A stretch of 64,000 nucleotides of DNA. Origin: Formicarius rufipectus. Taxonomy: Eukaryota; Chordata; Aves; Passeriformes; Formicariidae. The DNA is taken from assembly GCA_013399695.1 (NCBI GenBank), contig VXAU01002298.1:124001-188000 (forward strand), read 5' to 3'. Made by a program: the position numbers and the translations under genes. Within the stretch, counting starts at the first letter, position 1; the number at the start of each line of letters is the position of its first letter. Positions 48,299-58,672 of the stretch are shown here, piece after piece. The notes under the pieces were generated by a model. It was given only the letters and a program-made list of their open reading frames with translations. It was not told the DNA's origin and made no database searches.

Positions 48299-48503
48299 TC
48301 TTCCCTGTGAGGGTGGGCAGGCCCTGGCACAGGTTGCCCAGAGAAGCTGTGGCTGCCCCTGGATCCCTGGGAGTATCCAAGGCCAGAATGGACTGGGCTG
48401 GAAGCAACCCAGGCTGGTGGAAGGTGTCCCTGCCCATGGCAGGGGATGGAACTGTGTGGTCTTTAAGGTTCCTTTCTAACCCAAACCATTCTATGATTCT
48501 ATG
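48299..48503 (+). mobile_element. CR1 LINE 3' end, low divergence
   Basis: Opens directly at TCTTCCCTGTGAGGGTGGG and ends CCATTCTATGATTCTATGA, so it is a 205-bp 5'-truncated copy with an intact 3' terminus. An apparent 119-codon minus frame (48168-48527) is its antisense translation. Confidence 0.94.
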
Positions 48504-48910
48504 AATAAGAACCAAAAATTCTCTCAAGGGTCCACATAGGTTTTATGAGCCCAAGGCACAATAAAAAATATGACAGAAAAGGAATAGGTGACAAAAATTG
48601 ACTTTTTCAAATTTTTTTTTCTTATTTTTCTTTTTTTCCTTTCTGTACAACAAACTCCTTAGGAAAAGCTTGGGCCAAATTTATTGCTGGAGCATCCACG
48701 TGGCGGTTGGAGCATCCAGACTGGTTCGGTTCACTTGCTTCCTTTTTTTGGGATTTGGAGGATCTCAGGGTAGTCTGAGCCTTGAGGGAACATCTACTTG
48801 CAAAGCTGGTGGATGTGGTTCCCTGAGGACACTCTGATCTCTTCTGCCTACTCAATGTCCTCAGGAAAAGTCCATCTGGGAAGGAACACTGCATTTCTCA
48901 AGATGCTGCA
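48504..48910. other. Non-coding DNA between two CR1 copies
   Basis: A T-rich stretch at 48607-48640 is followed by unassigned sequence. It contains a short duplication (GGAGCATCCACG at about 48688 and GGAGCATCCAGA at about 48709). Confidence 0.4.
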
Positions 48911-49334
48911 AAGATTAATACGGACTTGAAGCACCTTTCATGTGAGAAGACACTGAGAGAGCTGGGGCTGACCAGTCTGAAGAAGAGAGACCTCAGGGGG
49001 TTTTAACAGTACCTGATGAGGGGAGAATAAACAAAGCAGGGTGAGGCTGTTCTCAGTGGAGCCCAGAGCCAGAAAAAGATGCAATGAGCACAATTTAAAG
49101 TGCAGGAATGCCATTTAAACACACAATAATTTTATTTTTTTTTTTACTCTGAGGTTCATCAAATACTGCAGCAAGTTGGCCAGGGTGGTTGTGGAGTCTC
49201 CATCGTTGCAGAAACTCAAAATTAACTGGAAACAGCCCTGAGAAAAGAGATTTCTTGTCCCTGCTTCGATCAGGGGTGTCAGCACCAGACGTCACTCTTC
49301 AGTCCCTTCTGATCTCAGCCATTCCTGTGATGCT
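48911..49334 (+). mobile_element. Older, diverged CR1 with complete 3' half
   Basis: ACACTGAGAGAGCTGGGGCTG, TGTTCTCAGTGGAGCCCAG, AATGCCATTTAAACAC, GGTTGTGGAGTCTCC and CATTCCTGTGATGCTGT follow the order of an older CR1 subtype. A T-rich insertion (about 49133-49146) splits it. It is more diverged than the copies at 45.0 and 48.3 kb. Confidence 0.8.
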
Positions 49335-50408
49335 GTCCTGGCATCTGTGACGGGTGATGAACTTTTAGGCAACCTCATCTGGTGCCAATCAATGACTTCA
49401 GCAAGAATATGTGAATACCAGATATAGAAAGCACCTTGGATATCAGATGCATTCTGGAAAGTATAAACAGAGTGTCCTGGCTAGGCAAGCCCTGCTGTCA
49501 AACCCATACAGGATCACAGCTGGAAACAGATAAGGATCACATTCTCTGCAAGTTAATTCAGTTCTGCAGTAACAAAAGCAGACATATCTTTTTCCCTAAG
49601 GGCAGTGCTGGTCAGGGTGACACTATCTTTTTTTAATTGTTCATTACCTATTATAAAACATCACAATTATGATTTGTGTATAAGGCACGTCTCCCCTTGG
49701 TACAAGTGAGGTTTTATTCCAAGCTGGAAAATCACACTGAAATTCACACCAGTTGATGGGATTCTCTAAGAATAGGATGTCCATACCATTAAATAAAACA
49801 AGCCAGTGACTAAGGGCAATGGTTAATATGGTTAAGATGTCAACCACTGAGAGAAGGTGGCCTTTCCCACTCCTGTTCAGAGCAGTCCTATGATGCCATC
49901 CTTTGAACCATGCAAAATGAAAGCACTATTTCATCCACATGAAAATGTTCCCCTGGAGCATGGCAAGCATTAATGAAGTTTAGATGCTCATGGGCCTCCT
50001 CCTACAGCCTGCATTTTGTGCTGCTTATTTTACTAAGACAGAGTTGAAGGACAGAGAGCCTCATTCAGATCCAAATTCGGGATGAAGGTTAAAAAAGATG
50101 CATGCTCTGTAATGACTCATTTTGAACATTTTTTTGTTATTTAAAAATAACAAAAGTTTTAAAAAAGGCATTTAAAAAAACCCCAAACCCCACACCTCTC
50201 TGTATTGTAACATTTCCTTGCTAAACATCATGATAAATTGTACAGATTTTACTATGTTTTAGGATTATTGTGGGATGTCTGCCAACAGAACCTGAGAGAG
50301 TTCCAGCAGGTTTAATGGATTATCGCCAGTTTAAACCAGATGAGGATCTCCTTGCCTCTGTTTGTATGGAATTTGAAAAGAAGGTTTCTTGGGGTGCTCT
50401 GGAAGGAA
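49335..50408. other. Unique non-coding DNA
   Basis: Nothing recognised apart from an A-rich run with CCCCAAACCCC at 50163-50190. Confidence 0.5.
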
Positions 50409-50663
50409 GTTTTAGATGGACAAGCAGTGATAGGACAAAGGAGAACAGTTTTAAACTAAAAGAGATATTTAGATTAGATGTTAGGAAGACATTCTTTACT
50501 CGGTGGGTGCTGAGGAACTAGAACAGGTTGCCCAGGGAAACTGCAGATGCCCCATCCCTGAACAACACGGTCCAGTGGAAGATGTCCCTGCATATGTCAA
50601 GGACGGTTGGAACTAGATGACCTTTAAAGTTCCTTCCAACCCAAAACATTCTAAGATTCTATG
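50409..50663 (+). mobile_element. CR1 LINE 3' end with internal deletion
   Basis: TGATAGGACAAAGGAGAAC, TTTTAAACTAAAAGAGATATT, AGAACAGGTTGCCCAGGG and AACATTCTAAGATTCTATGA are in order. Between CATCCCTG (about 50555) and GTCCAGTGG (about 50570) roughly 40 bp of the usual CR1 sequence are missing. Confidence 0.9.
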
Positions 50664-52641
50664 AATTTGTATTTTTTATTTGTCCCACATCCCCTTGGAG
50701 TTTTGCCTGTTCATTTCTAGAGCTTAGCCGCTTTTTTCACATGCTTACTTCTTACTACATTTTTTCATTATTATTTTGCATTTACTGTAATTAAGTCCTT
50801 AAAGATTTAACACAAACCAACAACTGCATTTTATTCTGGAAGTCAACTGAAATATATATTTCACCTACTAAACATGGACTATAGACTTGTGAGTGCAAAT
50901 GACAAGTGTTAACCTCTAATTTTTCTACCTCTTCAAGCACAGTATCAATCACATACAGATATTTGCAGTGAGAGCTTCTAATTGATAGGCTGCATATAAA
51001 TACTTTGCAGTACAATGAACTAAACAACAGCTACACTTAGATGCATTTTAAATAGGGTTTTATATTAAGAGAAGTCTTTGATGTGGAAATTACTTTTCAT
51101 TTGAAATTCATCCTCTTAACCTCCTCTGAACTGCATTATATTTTATTGAAATAGGAGTTTTAGTGTAGTACAGAGATGCAGGAACCTTCCCACAACTGCT
51201 GCACTTCAGGGACAGGATTATCTTCTCCTCCTGCATTTTAGAGACAGTGTTGATGACAAACTACATTAAGCAAGAGAATATTAAATAATAGGGCAACTAT
51301 ATCATAATGATCTGGAGAGGGAAATTCAAGGAAAAGCTGGGTTGTTGCCAGATATACCCCAACATGCAAAGATTTTATGGCATTCTGTGAAGGAGTTATT
51401 CCTCCTCAGTGGTGAGGAAGTGCTTCATGCATGGATAAGCAACACCTCGTGCAAAGCAGCAGGGATAGAAACAGTACCAGAGGATACTTATCAAATGACT
51501 AGTGTGCTTATCATACAATTCAAATCTTTATCAGATGACCAGAAGAGATATCTGGATGTCTCAGATGAGGTCTGACAGATATGAAAGTTCAGGCTTCAAA
51601 AGGAAAAATAAGAAATCTCAAAATTCATAACAGTGGTTTTGACCCACACCCTTCAGAGAACCTGACATGGTGAAACTGCCAATAATTGCTCCAAGAGTTT
51701 GTTGGGAACCTGTCAACTGACTAAAACAGCTGTAGGTCAAGTCCTGCTTAGGTTGTAGATACCATGATTATGTGTAAGCATGTAACGAATTGGTCTTAAG
51801 GTATAAATTTTGCCCATTAATCCTAAATACTTACCTGGGCAGATGGATGACACATAATCATTGCATCACTTGACATCCGGTTAATATTTGGTCTTTTGCA
51901 AAGGTACAAAATACCATTTATTTAGTTCATGATTAATTTTGGATGCCTTGTTTTAATTTTTGAATTTTATAAAATATAATATAAAATTAGAATTTATAAT
52001 ATATACTTAATATTCTATATTTTTATTTTAATTTTTATTACTGTTATTTGCAAATACTCTCCTTTTCCAGTTATGTTTATTCTAACAGCAATCTTCAGGC
52101 AATATAGACTGCCTGCACAGTACAATAAAAGAAAAATAACACTAGGGAAATTGTTTTTCTTGTAGAAGGAAAGGCTTCTGGATTTTAAGTTATCAACCAA
52201 ACATCCCTTATCACTGTGGCAACATTGAAGTATTTTTCCCTCCTCCATACTCTTCTGCTCCCAGCCTGGTTCACAAACTGATTCTTCCCATTCAGGCCTG
52301 GTACCTGAATGCTCCTGCTAATAGAATAATCAGTTTCATAGACATTGCTGATTAAGTTAAATACTTATAAATATTTATAACACTTTGCATAATATCCAGA
52401 GATAAAAAAGGAGAAAATTAATGGTAGACTCCTTTCTATAAGTTTATTTTTTTTTAACATGATCCATCTGGTAATGGAAGGTTCAGAAGTAGTTGTCATA
52501 GTAACAGGGCAACATAACTTTTAGAAATCTCAACCACTATGTCATAATAATGGCGTGATTTCCACAGCCTTGGACTTTTTTCTTTTCCAGGCTGTGATTG
52601 CACCAAATCTCATGCTGGCAAGATGCAAGGTGCACTGTGGC
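50664..52641. other. Unique AT-rich non-coding DNA
   Basis: 51940-52035 is nearly pure A/T (AATATAATATAAAATTAG and similar). No gene or transposon seen; frames stay below 80 codons. Confidence 0.5.
51940..52035. repeat. AT-rich low-complexity stretch
   Basis: About 95 bp, almost only A and T, with TATAAAATATAAT-type units. Confidence 0.75.
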
Positions 52642-52830
52642 TTTGTTGCTTTGGTTTCTTGGTTGTTTTGTTTTGTTTGTTGGTGTTTTGGTTTTTTGTT
52701 TGTTTTTGGTTTTGTTTTGTTTTGTTTTTGTTTTATTTGTTTGGTTGGTTGGTTGGTTTTTTGTTTTGTGTTTTTGTGGTTTTGTTTGTTTTTGTTTTGT
52801 TTTGTTTTGTTTTTTGTTTTTGTTTTTTTT
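52642..52830. repeat. Longest G/T-rich (GTTT/GGTT)n tract
   Basis: About 190 bp of TTTG, TTTTG, TTGG and TTGGTTGGTTGG units on plus. It generates overlapping frames of 85-147 codons (Phe/Val/Leu/Cys-rich on plus; Lys/Gln/Asn/Thr-rich on minus) that should not be read as proteins. Confidence 0.93.
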
Positions 52831-53854
52831 ACTTCCCTCAAGGTTTCCGAGAGTTTCACAGACAGAATCAGAACACCTAATTCAGACCCCCCAAAACAGG
52901 CATTATCGCTCCATGAACAACTCCTCCTTGTCACCAAGGCTCCCTTCCTATTCCATGCTCAGCACCTCTCCAGGGTGATGCCACACCTCTGTTGCTGAGT
53001 GGGAAACCATCTCCCCAGTGGGAAATGCCATGGATAAGGATGTGTTTGATCTCATTCCCCCTGAGGCTGTAGAGCCGAACGTGCAAAGCTGGAGTCATCC
53101 CTGCGAGCCGGCAGGTATTTAGAAGGAACAAAGTTAAACGCTAAGCCAGCCCAGGTTCCTTGGAGAGTCAGGAAAGTACTTAGAGAGAAAAAATTCAGGC
53201 TGTGTCTGTGCTGAGTCACCTGCAGACCTGCTGTTTCTCATCAATGCTGATACAGGGCTCTGAGGGGAAGCTGCCTGGGACATGGGGAGGAACTGCAGAG
53301 CACATTGGCTTTCCCTGAGAGCAGCTGCCTAAATCAGGACAGGCAAGCTCTTCACTCTTTTGTGTATTTGTTTCTTTAATCAGGAGATTGTTGAGAAAGT
53401 CATATCTTGTTAAAATATTAACATCAACAGAGATAGGGGAAGAACTCATCCCCATGGATGACTGTTTTTGGAATTCAGCTAGGAGTAAAAATCCTGCCTG
53501 GAATATCTCAGGCTGTTGGGTGTCAAACAAAGGAATAGTCCCAGCTGCAGTTCTGCTCGTTAGGTGTGGCCAAGCTGCTGGTGGCAGCCAGGTTTGCTGT
53601 GCCTGCTGCCCTGGCATCGTTGGACATCACTGAAGCATGTTCTGCCCTTTAGTAAGGATTTCTTTTCCTTCGTGCTCACACACTCAGGAAGATGAGCCAG
53701 AGGTATTTCAGTTGTGTTCTGAATGTCACACACAATATTACCTTGGTTGGGACAGAAGAAAAAAGGAATGAAAATTGGAAACAAACTTCAAATTTTAACA
53801 CATATTGATAGGATTATGGTGCTTTATTGTATGTGAGGTATTTTGAAGAGAGAG
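52831..53854. other. Unique, somewhat GC-richer non-coding DNA
   Basis: 52.85-53.65 kb is less AT-rich than its surroundings. A minus frame of 133 codons (53216-53617) has no recognised domain. I can neither name it nor rule out an old repeat. Confidence 0.4.
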
Positions 53855-53858
53855 TGTG

Positions 53859-53900
<42 letters not shown>

Positions 53901-53901
53901 A
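53855..53901. repeat. (TA)n microsatellite
   Basis: GTGTA followed by about 21 TA units with a single C interruption (TATACATATA). Confidence 0.95.
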
Positions 53902-55698
53902 AAGCATATAAATGCCATCATCAGTCATCAGAAAATAACATATTTATTTTGGCTGTAGTATCTTTGGTACAGGCAAGAATCTTTTTTTTTTTTAGTAAAA
54001 GGACATGTCCATGAGGAATTATGCATAAGTGAACTTACACCTCAGAACTTCCCTAACTGACACATAATTGCAGTCATTGGTTTATGTTCATAAAGCCATA
54101 AGAAATGCAAAACACAGCAAACAAACCACACTGAAAGACAGAGTGTTGTTAAGACTGCTGTCATTTTTCTAAATTAGTGATTTCCTCCTTCTTTTTAATA
54201 TTCTCAGCCTGTCCATGAGTTGAATCCTGTTATCCTGGTATACTTGGGTTCCAACTTCTGTGTCTCTGTAAGTGATGAGTTCCCAGACTTTGCTCCACAC
54301 AGCATCTGTGACACACAGGCTATCTCACAGGGCTGCATTCAAACTCTTAAACAAGAAATGTATATACAAACTGTTAAATAAAAGGAAATAAATCCCAGTC
54401 ATTCTGGACTAATGAGATGATAGAAAACCACTGTATCACAAATATAACTATAGACCGTGTCTAAGTTTATGATGCTTCTTGATATAAAAGTAAAACAGCT
54501 CTGCATTAATAAGATCCCCATGGATTCAACTTCTCAAAGCCTTTTAAACAACCCAATTCTAAAGAACTTAGATCAGGAAAGAATGTTAGTCACTAGGGAG
54601 GACAGCCAATAAAATGATACACTTCTTTTTCACTTGTTTGTCCACAGTGCTCATACCCAGATGCCTTTTTCATTTTTAAGATCTTTTCCCCCTCCTCCTT
54701 TGCAGAATGGTTTGCATTTGGTATGCAATGCAGTAGAGATGAAAATCAATCCTCGTGCAAGCACTGAGTGAAATAATCAAGAAGTGTGAAGGAATAGAAG
54801 TCAACACATCCAACACTTACCACAAATATGAAAGAGGGGCTAACACAGCCCTAGAAAATCCTGGTGTGTGCTTTGGAGTGCCTCAGCTATATGGATACTG
54901 TACCCCTCCTGAAGGAGCCATGGCATCCAGCTGAGGAGCTCATGGCAAGAAGCCACATGGCAACCTGGATCTAGTTGAAAAGAAGCAAAAATTGGTTTCA
55001 TGGCAACTATCAAGTCGAAGTATTCCGTGCTGCATGAAGAGAGGGATGCAATGAAACATGGGCAGTAAGAAGGTGGAGGTTGTAAGAACAAGGTGTCTGA
55101 TGAGGCAATGCTGGTGGAGAGCACACACACACATATGTATAGGCACACATAGTCTGAGTAGCCACATTTTAGCAGAGCTGGTACTCCTGATTTATTTAGT
55201 TCAGTTCATTGCACTCATCAAGACACATCTGTGCATCCTTTAATTATAAACACAGACCAGCTTTCCAGGAAGGTCACAGTAAGGCCTTAATTAGCCCATT
55301 AAGCAAATTGTTCCACTGTCTGATCAGGGTTTGAGTTCAGTATTTCCATTACCTCTTTTTATGTCCAAGTAAGAAGGGTAAAACTATCAGCTGGTATCAA
55401 TCAGAGAAGTGCTATGTACAGTCAAGAAAATACAGTTACAAGTAAATTAGGCTCTGGCCTTTTGGCTGCATTATTGTCTTCCATTATTGTCTTACATTAT
55501 TACCCTCCTTGAGAGTTTATGTTATTGAAAATTTTAAAGATTCCCTCTATTGTGCAGAAAAGACATTGAAGAAAACAATAGTCACACTGTGGTTAAGTAA
55601 GATACACTTTACTGGGGTGTGAGAGAAAAGGAGAAAACAGTAACTAAGTAAGGATGAGAAGAACTGGATTTATATGTTGGTTTGTATTATGTGATGAG
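53902..55698. other. Unique non-coding DNA
   Basis: A short (CA)n/(TA) run at about 55121-55150. A minus frame of 102 codons (54840-55148) crosses that run and is not called. Confidence 0.5.
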
Positions 55699-55928
55699 AT
55701 CATAGAATCACAAAATGGTTTGGGTTAGAAGGGACATTAAAGGTCATTCAGTTCCACCCCCTGCCATGTGCAGGGACACCTCCCACCAGCCCAGGTTGCT
55801 CCAAGCCCCATCCAACCTGACCTTGGACACTTCCAGGGATGGGCAGCCACAGCTTCTCTGCCCAACCTGTGCCAGGGTCTCACCATCCTCACAATGAAGA
55901 ATTTTTTACTAAGATATAATCTAAATCT
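55699..55928 (-). mobile_element. CR1 LINE 3' end, low divergence
   Basis: ATCATAGAATCACAAAATGG, GGGACATTAAAGGTCATTC, CCATGTGCAGGGACACC, CCAAGCCCCATCCAACCTGA, AGGGATGGGCAGCCACAGC and GATATAATCTAAATCTAG follow CR1 minus order over 230 bp. The terminal motif is intact at the left edge. Confidence 0.94.
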
Positions 55929-56910
55929 AGATCAGATTCTTAGATTTCTACCTCTACTTTATGCTGCTCAAGGACACTTCTTGATTCCACTGTATAACTC
56001 AGAACCGATTTATTTTAACTCACTCATCAGATAGTAAGCTAGAACTTGATTTAGAGATAAATTACAGACTCTCTCTGATTTTGAAAAATTTCAGTGCTCC
56101 CAGAGGATTTGTGTTGCAGCTGGTGTTCACCAGTTTCCCAGCCACTTGGGTAGTGAGCCAGGAAATGTGGGTGCTTGGATCCTCACAGGATGGACGATGC
56201 CAGCAAAATGTTGTTGTGACACCTCCATGCGCTAAATAATCCTCTTTAGGAGAGTTATTGTGGTCACAGGGTGAGTTTTTGAAAGGAATGTGACAGAACT
56301 AACAGGCAACAAGAAATGAAAAACCTTATAATACATTCAGATCAAACCTAACAAATAACTGGGAGCAGCCTTTAATTAACTTGTGTTTGCTCTTGTAAAA
56401 CCCATGAATTTTGTAGAAGCCATCTCCCCACTGAGATCATAAGAAACATCTCCACCAGAACTGCCTTGTGTTCCTGTACCTTATCTGCAAGGAGATGGTT
56501 TGCCAGCTTTTGATGCTGAGGATCTTGACAAAGAAGGGAATTCAATATCTAAATTAAAAGTAAAAATACTTATATCCAGGGATATTCTCAACAAAATATG
56601 CCCTCAGTGAAGACTCCCAGATTTTGGCAATCTGTTGGCTAAGGTTTTCTGTAACAGATGTTGAATCCAAATATTCATGCTTAATAGGCCCTGAAGGACC
56701 TTCCTTCCTGGCTTTTTGCTCTTCTTTTTTAACTATTAATCTATATTTTGGCCTCTGTACCAATCTGTGGCAATTATTTCTACATTTTTTGTGTTAATTT
56801 ATTTAAAACTTGTTTTTTTGTTCATGTCTCTGGGCACTCGTCTGTGTAAATGAATTGATATTTCCCTATTCATTTTTCTTTCATGTTGTTCATACTTTTA
56901 TAAACTTCAA
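55929..56910. other. Unique non-coding DNA
   Basis: Nothing recognised. Confidence 0.5.
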
Positions 56911-56936
56911 GTCTCTCTCTCTCTCTCTCTTTTTTT
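56911..56936. repeat. (TC)n / poly-T run at the edge of a gap
   Basis: About ten TC units then seven T, cut off by the unresolved bases. Confidence 0.9.
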
Positions 56937-56994
56937 NNNNNNNNNNNNNNNNNNNNNNNNNNNNNNNNNNNNNNNNNNNNNNNNNNNNNNNNNN
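56937..56994. other. Assembly gap (58 N)
   Basis: A run of 58 unresolved bases directly after a TC microsatellite. The true length is unknown; the number of N may be an estimate. Confidence 0.98.
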
Positions 56995-57589
56995 TTAATG
57001 AGTCATTCTAATCTATTTAATTTCTTATCTTGGAAAGCACTATGTGCATCCAGCCATTTTATTGCCTTTTTCTGTATCTTATTTAGGCAAACTGATAATT
57101 TGGCCATGGTGAATATGTATGCCATGTAAGACATGCACAGTCACTCATTGTCTGAACTGCTGAAAGGCACTGCTGAGAGGTCTCTTTCTCTATCTGTGTT
57201 TCACCTGGGGGACCTTTGCCAGCTCACTAAAGACTTTAGGGGCTAAATACCTTCAAATCCACCACTGTAGAGGAGTCTCTTTCTATTCTTGGCCCCAAAT
57301 AACTGATTTAGACCATGAAGAAAATGGAACAGACATCCTTAAGTTCTCACTGCTTCCCTGACAAGGCGGCTACACTCTTTTCCTACTTATAATATTTGAA
57401 AACAAGAAAAAAAAAAAAACAGAGAAAACAACAACAACAAATAGAGAATAAATGGTGCACAGGCTTCTGGAGAGGTGATTCAAATGGATTAGAAAAAAGT
57501 TAAAGCAAAATGTCCCACTGGCTCTGTTGGCCAAGAGAAATGCTCAGCGAGCCAGGGAATCTCAGAGCACGTGCGCCCATGGCACAAAA
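56995..57589. other. Unique non-coding DNA
   Basis: An A-rich/(AAC)n run at 57405-57441; otherwise nothing recognised. Confidence 0.5.
57405..57441. repeat. A-rich / (ACA)n run
   Basis: Thirteen A, a short bridge, then four to five AAC units. Confidence 0.85.
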
Positions 57590-57785
57590 GTAAGAAGCAA
57601 ATAATCAATTGGGTGCTTTATCAGCACAGTATTCAATTAAATTTCAATTAAGAAAGGAAATAATGCAGCAGTCATTATCTAAGCTGTGGCCAGGTCCTTA
57701 CACCAAATGTCAAGATACCCTTGTCAATTTGCAAACAATTTAGATAAGGATTAAAATTCTCCAGACTGCACAGGAGGCCCCTGTA
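57590..57785. promoter_or_regulatory. Candidate conserved non-coding element
   Basis: The stretch has no simple repeat or transposon and is dense in ATTA/TAAT and AATTAAA cores (for example TTCAATTAAATTTCAATTAAG, with AATTAAAtttcAATTAAG as a direct pair) as well as GGCCAGGTCCTTACACC. This look is common in vertebrate enhancers bound by homeodomain proteins. It is a judgement on composition; no alignment was possible. Confidence 0.25.
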
Positions 57786-58604
57786 AGCATTCCTAATGGT
57801 CTCTCTGTCTGAGCCTTGGAAACATTTCCAGTTTCTTATTTACCAAAGTTAATGCCCCTCTTTTGAAAGATAATTCAATAAAGTCTTTTTGAATGGAAAT
57901 AAAAATAAAATAAGACTGAGACATTATCAGAAATATGTGATTGCAAAATGAGAATACTTCTGTCTTTATCATGCTAAAAATCTCATTAATTCTCCATGGA
58001 AATAGTTTTGAGCTATGAGAAGATGCCAGTTTGGTTGCAAGCCCCACCACTCCAACACTCAGTTTATTTATCACTCCAAATCTAAAGAAGCAATTTCTCT
58101 TTATTTTGGCTTGTCTGCTTTTGCTGCAAAAGGCATAAGACAAAAGACAAATAGTTGAATAAGGGATGTTATTTTGTTCTTTAGGTTTAGAATTAAGAGA
58201 TTCCTGAGTCCCAGGCCCAGATAAGTGACCTGTACGTCTCAGTGTAGATCATGGAGATATTATATGCTGTATTATGTGTGAAAAACAAAACAGAGAAGAG
58301 ATATTCCAGTCACTGGAGAGATAAGGAACAGAAACAGAACAGATTTTCATTGCAGTCCCATAGATGGAGTCTATTTGGCTTTCCATCAGGTAGCACAGCT
58401 TCTGGCCTTTGGCAGGTTTTGACCTCTCACATCCCTTTGTTTGAAGTGCCACAGATTGTGGCAGCCCTTGGAGTGCACAGATGTGAGCTTTCAGTGCACG
58501 TGCCTCTCCCCAAGCTGGAAAGGAGTTTAAAATAATTTCATTTTTCTTTTCCAAACTTGTCTTGAAAACAATATTAGGAAGAAAATCCGACTAAAGTATG
58601 TTCC
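57786..58604. other. Unique non-coding DNA
   Basis: Overlapping opposite-strand frames of 94-116 codons at 57.8-58.55 kb have no domain. Confidence 0.5.
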
Positions 58605-58672
58605 TGTTTTTTTGGTTTTGTTTTTGTTTGGTTGGTTTTTTATTTGTTTGGTTTTGTTTGTTTGTTTGTTTA
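58605..58672. repeat. G/T-rich (GTTT/GGTT)n tract
   Basis: TTTGGTTTTG, TTTGGTTGG and four GTTT units over 68 bp. Confidence 0.9.

Noticed and set aside
48168..48527. 119-codon minus-strand frame
   Set aside because: Antisense translation of the CR1 3' UTR at 48299-48503; the similar frames at 45.03-45.28, 55.7-56.0 and 34.7-35.1 kb have the same origin.
52542..52998. Frames of 85-147 codons on both strands
   Set aside because: They are translations of the G/T-rich tract at 52642-52830: Phe/Val/Leu/Cys strings one way, Lys/Gln/Asn/Thr the other.
53216..53617. 133-codon minus-strand frame in a GC-richer patch
   Set aside because: No domain recognised and the opposite strand is open too; not enough to call an exon.
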